Virus record (IMG/VR): IMGVR_UViG_3300044695_003258
Span: 1-33,693 of that record
Length of the DNA: 33,693 nt
Source of the DNA: a virus
Strand: one strand, 5' to 3'
The translations under genes and the position numbers were made by a program. Position 1 is the stretch's first letter, and every line of letters starts with the position of its first letter. The notes under the pieces were generated by a model. That model made no database searches. It saw only the letters and a list, made by a program, of their open reading frames with translations, and was not told the origin of the DNA. This document shows positions 22,624 to 30,483 of the stretch, piece after piece.

Positions 22624-22674
22624 GCCGAAACGCCCTCCGGGGCGTCCACCCGTAAGGCGGGTGCTGACGAGGCC
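22623..22674 (+). ncRNA. Type II hammerhead ribozyme
   Basis: The full catalytic core is present in the order of a stem II-open (type II) hammerhead. It runs: stem II strand GGCC (22623-22626), GAAA (22627-22630), stem III CGCCC/GGGCG closed by TCCG (22631-22644), then TC completing the GTC cleavage triplet (22644-22646). Stem I follows as CACCCG/CGGGTG with loop TAAGG (22647-22663), then CTGACGA (22664-22670) and the second stem II strand GGCC (22671-22674). The A15.1-U16.1 and C15.2-G16.2 pairs also fit. Self-cleavage would fall after C22646. It lies in the gap between two small early genes and would separate their messages. Established: type II hammerheads occur in phages and bacteria. Confidence 0.9.
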
Positions 22675-22704
22675 GTCAGAGTGAGACATAAACCAAAAAA
22701 CCAA

Positions 22705-22911
22705 ATGAGCACCTCACACTACTCCCGCCCATTCCAAGGGCCAACACCGCCCAACCGCCCCAAACGGACAGCCTGGTATCTTGCCGGATTTGGCGGGCTA
22801 CTGCTGGTAGACATCCTCGCACTCGGCGGCTCCCGCGACCTTGTGGAGTCACTGACGCTTGTTGGACTGACCATAATCAACCTCTGGGCACTTGACCGGT
22901 ACAGCAGATGA
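22705..22911 (+). CDS. Small two-span membrane protein
   Basis: A 68-residue protein starting at the ATG at 22705, beyond the ribozyme. A GTG at 22681 lies just after it and is less likely. A Pro-rich cytoplasmic-type start (SRPFQGPTPPNRPKR) is followed by two hydrophobic segments (WYLAGFGGLLLVDILALGG and SLTLVGLTIINLWAL). Its message would begin with the 3' product of ribozyme cleavage, with a 5'-hydroxyl end. Function unknown. Confidence 0.6.
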   Translation: MSTSHYSRPFQGPTPPNRPKRTAWYLAGFGGLLLVDILALGGSRDLVESLTLVGLTIINLWALDRYSR

Positions 22912-23486
22912 GCGGATTAATGAACGGCGCGCCGTATTACTCGGCGCCCCACCGGCATCAAAAGTGCTACATGACTCGCCTCGGCAATTTAGCCGAGGAC
23001 GTGCTCAAGCCGGAGCTGGCAGAGTTACCGGGACTGGTAGCCGCGGCAATCCGCAAGGGGCTTATCAAACGACCTGCCCCAAGCGAGACGATTCCCGCTC
23101 CGGTCGCCAAGCTTGGCCCCCTGGCAGACTGGCAGACAACGCAGTGCGAAGAGTGCGGATGCACTTTTGAGCGGAGACAGCGCAAGCATACAACCTGCAC
23201 AACCTGCCGCATTCCGATCAAGGCTTGTAAAAATTGCCAGAAAGAGTTCCGGCCAGTGGATCGCAAAAAGGTTTGCTGCTCTCGCGAGTGCAGCCAAATA
23301 ATGCAGGTCGCCAGTTTTAAGGCGCAGCATGACTACACAAAGTCACAGCCAAAAATGGCCGAGTGCATTGTTTGCCGCCAAATCAAACCAACCAGGCCGT
23401 CGGGCAGCGGAGTTGCAAAAACATGCAGCACGGAATGCTCGAAGGAATACAGGGCAATCAGAAACGCGGAGAGGAAAACCAAATGA
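22908..23486 (+). CDS. Triple zinc-ribbon protein
   Basis: A 192-residue protein with three successive Cys4-like modules: C80/C83/C97/C100, C107/C110/C123 or C124/C128, and C153/C156/C173/C177. The last two resemble small treble-clef fingers (CKNCQKEFRP, then CCSREC; CIVCRQIKPT, then CSTEC). The first 70 residues are helical. Such proteins usually bind nucleic acid or bridge to host proteins. It overlaps both neighbours by four bases and precedes the helicase-methyltransferase. Confidence 0.7.
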   Translation: MSGLMNGAPYYSAPHRHQKCYMTRLGNLAEDVLKPELAELPGLVAAAIRKGLIKRPAPSETIPAPVAKLGPLADWQTTQCEECGCTFERRQRKHTTCTTCRIPIKACKNCQKEFRPVDRKKVCCSRECSQIMQVASFKAQHDYTKSQPKMAECIVCRQIKPTRPSGSGVAKTCSTECSKEYRAIRNAERKTK

Positions 23487-25681
23487 ACTACGACGACTAT
23501 ATCATCGGCAAAAAGAAGACCGTGCGTGATGCCGGGTTTGAACCGCTGCCAATCATTGCTCCTCTGTTTGACTGGCAAGCGCACATCGTGCGGTGGGCTG
23601 TTAAAAAAGGCCGCTGCGCACTGTTTGAAGACTGCGGGCTTGGCAAGACTGCTCAACAGCTCGAATGGGCGAGCCAAGTAGTGCGGCACACTGGCGGCAG
23701 CGTGCTTATTCTCACGCCGCTTTCTGTGGCACAGCAAACGGCAAAAGAAGGCACGAAGTTTGGAATCCCGGTTTCCGTTGTCGAATCACAAGACGGCGTC
23801 ACATCACCAGGCGTCTATGTGACGAACTATGAAAAGCTGGAAAAGTTTAACGCGGATCATTTCGTGGGCGTCGTGTTGGATGAATCTTCGATTCTGAAAA
23901 ACTTCATGGGCAAAACTCGAATTGCGCTGACGAAGGCTTTTGAAAACACACCGTACAAACTCGCCTGCACCGCGACGCCAGCGCCGAATGATTACATGGA
24001 GTTTGGGCAGCATTGCGAGTTTCTAAACGCGATGCCGTCAAATGAGATGCTTTGCCGTTGGTTCATCAATGACACGATGAACTTTGGCAGCTATCGACTC
24101 AAAGGACACGCCGAGCGCGATTTTTGGGACTGGGTAGGAACCTGGGCGGCATGCGTGGCTACCCCGGAAGACCTAGGTTTTGACGGCGCAAAATACATTT
24201 TGCCGAGGCTAAACCTCCAACAAATCGTGGTTGACGTTGACGACGTTGAAGGAGCGAGCGAAGGCGAGTTGTTCCGATCGCCAGAAATGAATGCGACGAC
24301 GATTCACAAAGAAATGCGCTTTTCCTGTGCAGGTCGGGCAAAAGCCGCAGCGGCGCTAGTGCAGTCGAACGAGGAACCGTGGATTGTATGGTGCAACACA
24401 AACTACGAGGCCGACGAACTGCATCGCTTAATTCCTGAAGCAGTAGAGGTTCGGGGATCAGATGCAACTGACATGAAAACTAAAAAGCTCGACGCCTTTC
24501 AAACTGGAACCGCTCGAGTGATTATTTCCAAGCCGTCAATCTGTGGCTTTGGTCTGAACTGGCAACATTGCCGCAACATAGCGTTCGTTGGGCTTTCCTA
24601 CTCGTTTGAGGACTTCTATCAAGCGCTCCGGCGAAGCTATCGGTTTGGCCAAACTAAAGAGGTAAACGCTTACATTATAAGCGGAAAAAACGAGTCGCAA
24701 ATTATATCAACAGTGCAGTCTAAAATGGACGCTCACCGCAAAATGCAAGAGCGCATGAAATACGCTAGCAAAGCGCTTCGGAATGAAGCAGAGAAAGCCC
24801 TAAAAATGAATCAAAACATTGAAGCGTACACTGGGAAAGGTTTCACCGTGTACAACGGCGACTGTGTTCGTGTCGCCAAACAACTCGAAACCGAATCAAT
24901 CGACTTCTCAGTCTATTCTCCGCCGTTTGCCAACCTGTACATTTACTCTGACGATGTGCAAGACATGGGAAACTGTAAAAATGACGCAGAGTTTTTTGAG
25001 CAGTACAAATTCCTGATTGCTGAAAAATACCGAATCACGAAGCCTGGATGCCTCTCAGCGGTGCATTGCAAGAACCTAGTCAATTACGCCAACCGCGACG
25101 GCATGGCCGGGCTGCGGGACTTCCGGGGAGAGATCATTCGAGCGCACGTTGAGCTTGGCTGGGCATATCATTCGGAAATCACGATATGGAAAGATCCGGT
25201 CATCGAGATGCAGCGCACAAAAGCGCAAGGACTGCTTTACAAGCAGCTTCGTCAAAACTCGAAGTATACGCGAATGGGGATGGCAGAGTACCTTATCATT
25301 TTTCGCAAGTGGGGCGAAAAAATGAACGAAAACCCTGTGACTCGTACCAAGGAAGAGTTTCCGTTGGATCAGTGGCAGGAGTGGGCATCTCCAGTTTGGA
25401 TGGACATTAATCAGACGAGAGTGCTCAACGGCAGAATTGCAAGAGAGGATCAGGACGAAAAGCACATCTGCCCGTTGCAGCTCGACGTTATTGAGCGAGC
25501 CATCACGCTTTGGAGCAACAAAGGAGATCTTGTTTACTCACCGTTCACCGGCATTGGTTCAGAAGGGTACGGCGCTTTGACTCTTGGCAGGCGCTTTGTC
25601 GGATCTGAACTTAAAAAGGCGTACGCGGAACACGCCGTCACAAACCTTCGCAATATCGAAGCTCAACCAAGCCTTTTCTAA
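23483..25681 (+). CDS. SNF2-like helicase fused to a DNA methyltransferase
   Basis: A 732-residue protein. Residues 1-~440 form a superfamily 2 helicase: Walker A in FEDCGLGKTAQQ (GLGKT 52-56), DESS (133-136), TATP (163-166) and motif VI QALRRSYRFGQT (380-391). Residues ~450-732 are an amino-methyltransferase with motif IV SPPF (479-482) before motif I FTGIGS (688-693), the permuted order of the beta class (N4-cytosine or N6-adenine). I chose the ATG at 23483, which overlaps the upstream stop as ATGA; a longer frame from 23363 lies inside the zinc-ribbon gene. Fused helicase and methylase proteins occur in phages. They may remodel or mask phage DNA and block host restriction. Confidence 0.88.
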   Translation: MNYDDYIIGKKKTVRDAGFEPLPIIAPLFDWQAHIVRWAVKKGRCALFEDCGLGKTAQQLEWASQVVRHTGGSVLILTPLSVAQQTAKEGTKFGIPVSVVESQDGVTSPGVYVTNYEKLEKFNADHFVGVVLDESSILKNFMGKTRIALTKAFENTPYKLACTATPAPNDYMEFGQHCEFLNAMPSNEMLCRWFINDTMNFGSYRLKGHAERDFWDWVGTWAACVATPEDLGFDGAKYILPRLNLQQIVVDVDDVEGASEGELFRSPEMNATTIHKEMRFSCAGRAKAAAALVQSNEEPWIVWCNTNYEADELHRLIPEAVEVRGSDATDMKTKKLDAFQTGTARVIISKPSICGFGLNWQHCRNIAFVGLSYSFEDFYQALRRSYRFGQTKEVNAYIISGKNESQIISTVQSKMDAHRKMQERMKYASKALRNEAEKALKMNQNIEAYTGKGFTVYNGDCVRVAKQLETESIDFSVYSPPFANLYIYSDDVQDMGNCKNDAEFFEQYKFLIAEKYRITKPGCLSAVHCKNLVNYANRDGMAGLRDFRGEIIRAHVELGWAYHSEITIWKDPVIEMQRTKAQGLLYKQLRQNSKYTRMGMAEYLIIFRKWGEKMNENPVTRTKEEFPLDQWQEWASPVWMDINQTRVLNGRIAREDQDEKHICPLQLDVIERAITLWSNKGDLVYSPFTGIGSEGYGALTLGRRFVGSELKKAYAEHAVTNLRNIEAQPSLF

Positions 25682-26671
25682 ATGAAAATCAGACACTCAT
25701 CACTTCCCAAGCTGGCACTGTGCGGCCAGTACGAGGGCTCCCCAGGCACTAGCCCGGCGGCCGAACGCGGCGCCATGCTAGACCGCGTATTTCGCGACGC
25801 TTGGACGACCGGCGAGTTGCCGCGTGACCTCAACGACGAGGACGCCGCCGCCATCAACTGGGCGCTGGCTCAGTGCATCAATCTGGGTGGAGGCGCAGAC
25901 GGGCTCCTGACAGCCGACGCAGACTGCCGAGTGCAGACGGCGGGCTTGGAGCACACCGGCACCGTGGATGGCGTGGCAGCTCGGGCGAACTGGAGCATCG
26001 ACCTTAAGAGCGGCCAGATTTACGACTACCAGGGCCAGATGGCAGCCTACGCACTGGGGCTAATGCAGATGCGGTTTGAGCAGACTTGGACGACGCATCT
26101 GCTGTTTTGTGACCAGCGCAAACTGGTGACGCATCACTGGACGTACAAGTCCGCGTCCGACATGGTGCGCGGCATTCTTGCCAACGTCGGCACTGCACCC
26201 CGGGAAAACGACTACTGCGGGTGGTGCGCCAAGTCGCTGACCTGCCCTGCCCGTGTTGCCAGCAAGGACTCTGCATTGGTCACTGTAGCTGGGTTGGCTC
26301 CTACTGTGCAGGACGAAGCATTCCTTTCGCTGCTCAACGATCCTGACAGACTAGGCCAGTTCCTCGCAGCGTGCCAGACGCTAGAAGACTTCAGGGACGC
26401 AGCTAAAGCAAAGGCTTGTGAGTTGCTTGAAGCAGGGCAGAAAGTACCGGGCTGGCGCCTCCAGAAGCCTCGTGCGACTGAGTTTGTATCGGCTGAGCAC
26501 GTTGCCAAGGCAGTCGAGGAAAGACTGATTGGTATAGGCAATGCCATTGCAGCCTTTGGTTCACTATCAGCAAAGAAGGCTGAACAGCTCTGGAGTGTGT
26601 CAGGTCACGAAATGCCTGCTCACATTGTGTCCCGTAAGGTTGGTAAGGCTCCTCTTGTTGCTGCAAAATAG
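25682..26671 (+). CDS. Cas4/RecB-like PD-(D/E)XK nuclease
   Basis: A 329-residue protein with the PD-(D/E)XK core HTGTVDGVAA (D96) then WSIDLKSGQI (D107, K109) and YQGQMAAYALG (Q117 region). Four cysteines, C14 and C179/C182/C188 (CGWCAKSLTCPA), are placed exactly as in Cas4/AddB-type iron-sulphur nucleases: one before and three after the core. It resembles the DUF2800 phage nuclease group. It probably resects DNA ends for the RecT-like protein encoded nearby, like lambda Exo with Bet. The C-terminal ~120 residues are helical. Confidence 0.85.
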   Translation: MKIRHSSLPKLALCGQYEGSPGTSPAAERGAMLDRVFRDAWTTGELPRDLNDEDAAAINWALAQCINLGGGADGLLTADADCRVQTAGLEHTGTVDGVAARANWSIDLKSGQIYDYQGQMAAYALGLMQMRFEQTWTTHLLFCDQRKLVTHHWTYKSASDMVRGILANVGTAPRENDYCGWCAKSLTCPARVASKDSALVTVAGLAPTVQDEAFLSLLNDPDRLGQFLAACQTLEDFRDAAKAKACELLEAGQKVPGWRLQKPRATEFVSAEHVAKAVEERLIGIGNAIAAFGSLSAKKAEQLWSVSGHEMPAHIVSRKVGKAPLVAAK

Positions 26672-26672
26672 T

Positions 26673-27260
26673 ATGACAACTAAAGACATTATTAAAGACC
26701 TTCGGTATTTGTGTGAACTGCCTGCGTATATAGGCGTGTCTGAAACGATGACATTGGCAGCTAATGCTATCGAGGGACTTGGTCTGCGATTTGATAAGTG
26801 TATGCAAAAGCACAACGACACTCGCGCTGAGTTAGAGCGGCTGAAGACAGAGCTGGCTCAGGCCATCTCCGAGCGCACGCCGCACGACTACGGCATCCTG
26901 AAAGACCAACGCGACGATTACCGTGAGAGGTTAGGGGTCGCAGCTAAGGAGGTTTTTGACTTAGAGGCAAAAGTCAAACTTTTGACTACAGAACGGGACG
27001 GATATTTTTCTGAAATGGAAAGGATGCAAAGGGGATGGAACGGCGCAAATCAAGAGGTTTTGCGACTTGAAGACCACCTTGAGGACTTGAAAAAGGCCGC
27101 CATCACAAATCTCACAGCCGCTGTTGCGCTTGTCCGGCCAGAACTTTCCCGCCTTGAGATTGCGGCGCTGTTGCTGGCAAATGACCGAGCTTATGAGGGG
27201 CCAACGATGGCGCTAAAACGAGCAGACGCACTTATCGTAGCAGCGAAGGAAGCCAAATGA
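26673..27260 (+). CDS. Coiled-coil protein of unknown function
   Basis: A 195-residue protein from the ATG at 26673; the upstream in-frame extension to 26541 lies inside the nuclease gene. It contains long heptad-type stretches (TRAELERLKTELAQAISERT, then AKEVFDLEAKVKLLTTERDG, then EVLRLEDHLEDLKKA). Coiled-coil proteins of this sort in phage recombination clusters are of unknown role. It overlaps the resolvase gene as ATGA. Confidence 0.65.
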   Translation: MTTKDIIKDLRYLCELPAYIGVSETMTLAANAIEGLGLRFDKCMQKHNDTRAELERLKTELAQAISERTPHDYGILKDQRDDYRERLGVAAKEVFDLEAKVKLLTTERDGYFSEMERMQRGWNGANQEVLRLEDHLEDLKKAAITNLTAAVALVRPELSRLEIAALLLANDRAYEGPTMALKRADALIVAAKEAK

Positions 27261-27736
27261 AACAGCACTACATCGCAATTGACCCAGGCGTGGGAGGCGG
27301 CATCGCCTACATTGACACCGACGGTAGCGTCCATGCGCTGCCGATGCCCAGCACACTGCATGACATTGACACGCAGTTTCAAATTCTTGTTAGCAATTCC
27401 GATGGACCGTTTCTTCCGACCTCAATTGTGTTTTTGGAGGAACTGCCCAAGTTTGCGGGCAAGATGAGCGGCTCAAGCATGGCGACTATGTTTCGTAATT
27501 ACGGGCGCATCGAAGGCATCCTTGCCGCATACGGCGCCCGGATTGAGTACTTACCTCCCAAGAAGTGGCAGTCTATCCTTGGCTTGGGCGAGAAGAAAAC
27601 CCACGGCAACCGCTGGAAGGCGCATCTTAAAGGACGCGCTCAGGCGCTATATCCACAACTCACAGTGACGCTCAAGACCGCCGACGCACTGCTCATTTTG
27701 GAGGCGGGACTTAAACTGAAAAACAAATGCAACTAA
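27257..27736 (+). CDS. RuvC-like Holliday junction resolvase
   Basis: A 159-residue protein with the RNase H-fold resolvase pattern: YIAIDPGVGGGIAYID (D9), VFLEELPKFAG (E61/E62) and KTADALLILEAG (D143). A Gly/Lys-rich segment (LGLGEKKTHGNRWKAHLKGR) lies before the last helix, as in RuvC-type phage enzymes. It would cut branched replication or recombination intermediates before packaging. It overlaps the RecT-like gene by ten bases. Confidence 0.85.
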   Translation: MKQHYIAIDPGVGGGIAYIDTDGSVHALPMPSTLHDIDTQFQILVSNSDGPFLPTSIVFLEELPKFAGKMSGSSMATMFRNYGRIEGILAAYGARIEYLPPKKWQSILGLGEKKTHGNRWKAHLKGRAQALYPQLTVTLKTADALLILEAGLKLKNKCN

Positions 27737-28452
27737 TACCATTCGATCAAACGAAGTTGATGGCCGAAGCCATCGCCAAATCCAAACTTTTCGGCATTCA
27801 AACCGCCGAGCAAGCTCTTGCACTGGGTTTACTTTGCCAAGCTGAGGGGCGGCATCCCGCTGAGGCCGCGAGGGATTACCACATCATTAACGGGAAACCG
27901 TCTCTCAAGTCCGAGGCAATGCTGGCACGGTTCCAGCAGGCTGGGGGCCGTGTTGAGTGGCACGACTACACGCATGAGTCAGTGTCTGGTACGTTTGCCC
28001 ATCCGCAGGGCGGCAGCCTAAAGGTGAGCTGGACGATCAAGGACGCAGAGCGAGCCGGGCTGACGGGAAACTCGACGTGGAAGAAGTTTCCGAGGCAGAT
28101 GCTCAAGGCTAGGTGCATCAGCGAAGCAGTCCGTGGAATTTACCCTGGCGTGCTCTCGGGGCTCTACGCGCCGGAGGAAGTGGCAGAGTTTGGGCCGGTG
28201 ACAGTACAGACCGAGCCGGAACCGATCCAGATTGAAGCGACATCGCAACCGTTGCCGGAACCGATCCAGCGCATTAACCCGATGCAGCGGCTGCTCGCTG
28301 ACAAGTCCGACGCCGCCCGTGAAAAAGTCACTGTTGGGGCGCGAAAAAAGGGATGGATCAAAGAAAATGAGACATACCTCGACATCCCGGCAGACATTGC
28401 CGCCCAGGCATGCGCCTTTCCAGAGCGCTTTGCAGCTTCCTTCCAGATCTAA
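27727..28452 (+). CDS. RecT-like single-strand annealing protein
   Basis: A 241-residue protein with the RecT-type pattern. The early region LGLLCQAEGRHPAEAARDYH is followed by INGKPSLKSEAMLARFQQAG, then a WTIKDAERAGLTG segment and WKKFPRQMLKARCISEAVRG with YPGVLSGLYAPEEV. This NGKPSLKS, PRxML and YxxEE set is typical of the RecT family. It anneals complementary single strands in partnership with an exonuclease. The C-terminal third is a separate, Pro/Glu-rich linker plus a small helical domain. Confidence 0.8.
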   Translation: MQLIPFDQTKLMAEAIAKSKLFGIQTAEQALALGLLCQAEGRHPAEAARDYHIINGKPSLKSEAMLARFQQAGGRVEWHDYTHESVSGTFAHPQGGSLKVSWTIKDAERAGLTGNSTWKKFPRQMLKARCISEAVRGIYPGVLSGLYAPEEVAEFGPVTVQTEPEPIQIEATSQPLPEPIQRINPMQRLLADKSDAAREKVTVGARKKGWIKENETYLDIPADIAAQACAFPERFAASFQI

Positions 28453-28464
28453 CCATAACTAACC

Positions 28465-28866
28465 ATGCCATCATTAAAAATAGAATCCACAGAACAGCAG
28501 CAATCTATCGAGGCCGGAATCCATTTGGCACGCATTGAGCACGCCATTGAGGCAGTTTCCAAAGCTGGAAACGAGATGCTTCAGTTGGAGGTCAAAGTTG
28601 GACCGCTCACGTTCAAAAGCTGGGTTGTCTTTACCTCCAAGAACTCCCGCAACGTGGGCGAGTTTGCAACAGCCATTGGGAAAAAGGTCGTCGAAGGCAA
28701 GACGCTGGTAATCGAAACGGAAGACTGCATCGGCAAGATTGCCAAGGTCGAACTCGCGCCCGGTGACAGGATCAGCGAGAAGACCGGCAAGGCTTACCTT
28801 GAGATTAAGCGCTGGTTGCCAGCATCGGCCGGAACCGATCTGGAGTCCGACGAGATCCCGTTCTAA
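28465..28866 (+). CDS. Single-stranded DNA-binding-like protein
   Basis: A 133-residue protein with a beta-rich body (EMLQLEVKVGPLTFKSWVVF and following) and an acidic C-terminus TDLESDEIPF. That ending matches the DDDIPF-type tails of SSB proteins that recruit replication partners. It lacks a clear SSB OB-fold signature by eye, so it could also be a DUF669-type phage SSB. It lies between the annealing protein and helicase genes, the expected place. Confidence 0.75.
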   Translation: MPSLKIESTEQQQSIEAGIHLARIEHAIEAVSKAGNEMLQLEVKVGPLTFKSWVVFTSKNSRNVGEFATAIGKKVVEGKTLVIETEDCIGKIAKVELAPGDRISEKTGKAYLEIKRWLPASAGTDLESDEIPF

Positions 28867-28881
28867 TCTGCGAACCGGGGG

Positions 28882-28916
28882 GCGCGCATCCGATAAACGC
28901 GCAACACTTTTAGGGA
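28882..28916 (+). promoter_or_regulatory. Hairpin leader before small replication gene
   Basis: In the 55-base gap, GCGCG (28882-28886) pairs with CGCGC (28898-28902), followed directly by AACACTTTTAGGGA and a good Shine-Dalgarno (AGGGAG) six bases before the ATG at 28922. The same post-hairpin string, AACACTTTT then GGGA, recurs after hairpin 2 of the 32725-33081 array. Confidence 0.5.
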
Positions 28917-28921
28917 GACAA

Positions 28922-29134
28922 ATGAAAACCAAAAACCAAGAAGCGGAGAGGATTGCAGCAGAGCTAGAGCAGGCGCACAGGGCGCTAGTGGGCTGTGGGC
29001 AGGCGGGGATCGACGGGGACAGCATGGAGACGTGGACGCTGGCAAAGGCGGTGCAGATGTTTGAGGGGACTTTGCAGGCAGAGACGTTGTCGCCGTTTGC
29101 CCGCATGCAGCGAGACTTCGAGGCGGCGCTGTAG
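28922..29134 (+). CDS. Small protein before helicase
   Basis: A 70-residue, mainly helical protein (MKTKNQEAERIAAELEQAHR and following) with one of the clearest Shine-Dalgarno sequences in the window (AGGGAGACAA). It ends two bases before the helicase start. Function unknown. Its position suggests a helicase or replication accessory. Confidence 0.65.
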   Translation: MKTKNQEAERIAAELEQAHRALVGCGQAGIDGDSMETWTLAKAVQMFEGTLQAETLSPFARMQRDFEAAL

Positions 29135-29136
29135 CC

Positions 29137-30483
29137 ATGAGCGCAATAACGATCCCGCAGGCCGACCAGGCCGAGCGGGCGGTGCTGGGCTGTCTGCTTT
29201 TTGCGCCACAGACTGCCCTTCAGATCGTCACTAGTTGCGGGCTGCGAGCTGGTGATTTTTACGATCCACAGCTGGCTTCAATTTTTGCAGGCATTCGAGC
29301 AGCCGCAGACGAGGGCGCTAGTCTAGACCCCATCTCAGTCTTCCACCGGCTGGCGACCCAGGGCATACCCTTCGGGGCGATCTCTGACCTGTCGGCAACC
29401 ATGCCGAGCCTGCACCCGCTGCCAGACTGGTGCGCATTGGTGCAGGATGCATCCCGGCGGCGGGAACTGCTGGCAAAGCTGACACAAGCGACCCAGGCAC
29501 TCTCTACGGGAAAGCCTACGTGGGACGTTGTGGCAAGCCTAGGCGATGCGGTGACCGTAGCGGCTGCCGAGCAAGGACTAGGCGAGGTGCGGCAGACCAG
29601 TTTTACCGAACTGCTCGAATACGACACGAAGCACGACCCCAATACGGTTTTGGGTGACCGCTGGCTCTGCAAAGGCGGATCTGTGCTCATAAACGCTCAA
29701 AGTGGCATCGGGAAGAGCAGTCTGACCATGCAGCTTGCCATCGGCTGGGCGATCCCTCGGGACACTGCAATGCTTTCAACTTTTGGCGAACTGCTCACCT
29801 TTGGGATCCTGCCGGTGAAGCCGCTAAAAAGCCTCATCCTACAGGCCGAGAATGATCTCGGGGACCAGTCCGAAATCTTGCAATCGGTAGTTTGCAAGTA
29901 CGGCAAAGAAAATTGCGATGGACGCGTTCGTGCCGAACTCAACGAGAGGCTGGTCTTTTACCGCGACAACACGCACGCCGGGGCAGAGTTCTTGCGAGTC
30001 CTAGAGGCTCTAGTGATCCGGCACTCTCCTGACATCGTTTGGATTGATCCGCTGATGTGCTACCTCGGAGACGACATCTCAGACCAAGCAGTGGTGACTC
30101 AGTTTTGCAATGCACTGAATCGAATCAGTAGCAAGACCGGCGTCATCATGGCCTTGATCCATCACCTTCCAAAGCCTCGCGAGGGCACGGCTCGCACTGA
30201 CTCAGACTTGGCCTACGCTGGGTTTGGATCGAGCGCGCTGACGAACTGGGCGAGAGAGGTCGTCACATTGCAGCGTGTAGAGACACCCGAAGGCGACCCA
30301 CCGACGTGCTCACTGACCATGACTAAGCGCAGGCTGCGGGCGGGCATGATGGATTTGGAAACTAACAAGCTATCGGCGCGGATTTACATTCGACACAGCC
30401 CGAACCAAGAGCGGGACGGTATGATTTGGAAGCCATGCGCAAAGCCAATTTTAGAAGACAAGGAACCCAAAAAACGCAAATGA
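29137..30483 (+). CDS. DnaB/RepA-like replicative helicase
   Basis: A 448-residue protein. The N-terminal ~100 residues match the DnaB N-terminal domain (PQADQAERAVLGCLLFAPQT, then FYDPQLASIFAGIRAAADEG). A RecA-type ATPase follows, with Walker A AQSGIGKSS (about 187-195), VVWIDPLM-type Walker B (about 301-306, D304), then MALIHHLPKPREGTARTDSD and GSSALTNWAREVVTL, as in RepA/AAA_25 helicases. It combines a DnaB-type N-domain with a RepA-type motor and probably unwinds the phage replication fork. It overlaps the initiator-like gene as ATGA. Confidence 0.85.
   Translation: MSAITIPQADQAERAVLGCLLFAPQTALQIVTSCGLRAGDFYDPQLASIFAGIRAAADEGASLDPISVFHRLATQGIPFGAISDLSATMPSLHPLPDWCALVQDASRRRELLAKLTQATQALSTGKPTWDVVASLGDAVTVAAAEQGLGEVRQTSFTELLEYDTKHDPNTVLGDRWLCKGGSVLINAQSGIGKSSLTMQLAIGWAIPRDTAMLSTFGELLTFGILPVKPLKSLILQAENDLGDQSEILQSVVCKYGKENCDGRVRAELNERLVFYRDNTHAGAEFLRVLEALVIRHSPDIVWIDPLMCYLGDDISDQAVVTQFCNALNRISSKTGVIMALIHHLPKPREGTARTDSDLAYAGFGSSALTNWAREVVTLQRVETPEGDPPTCSLTMTKRRLRAGMMDLETNKLSARIYIRHSPNQERDGMIWKPCAKPILEDKEPKKRK

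Noticed and set aside
23104-23122. GCCAAGCTTGGC palindrome, considered as a third operator
   Set aside because: It lacks the central spacer and outer bases of the 18-bp operator and is inside the zinc-ribbon gene.
23363-23482. Upstream extension of the helicase-methyltransferase
   Set aside because: It overlaps the zinc-ribbon gene for 120 bases. The ATG at 23483 gives the usual four-base overlap and keeps the helicase start intact.
23928-23952. CTGACGA followed by a TTTTGAAAAC stretch, considered as a second hammerhead
   Set aside because: No closing stem II and no stem III with a cleavage triplet. It is coding sequence of the helicase.
26541-26672. Upstream extension of the coiled-coil gene
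   Set aside because: It lies entirely within the nuclease gene. The ATG at 26673 directly after that stop fits better.
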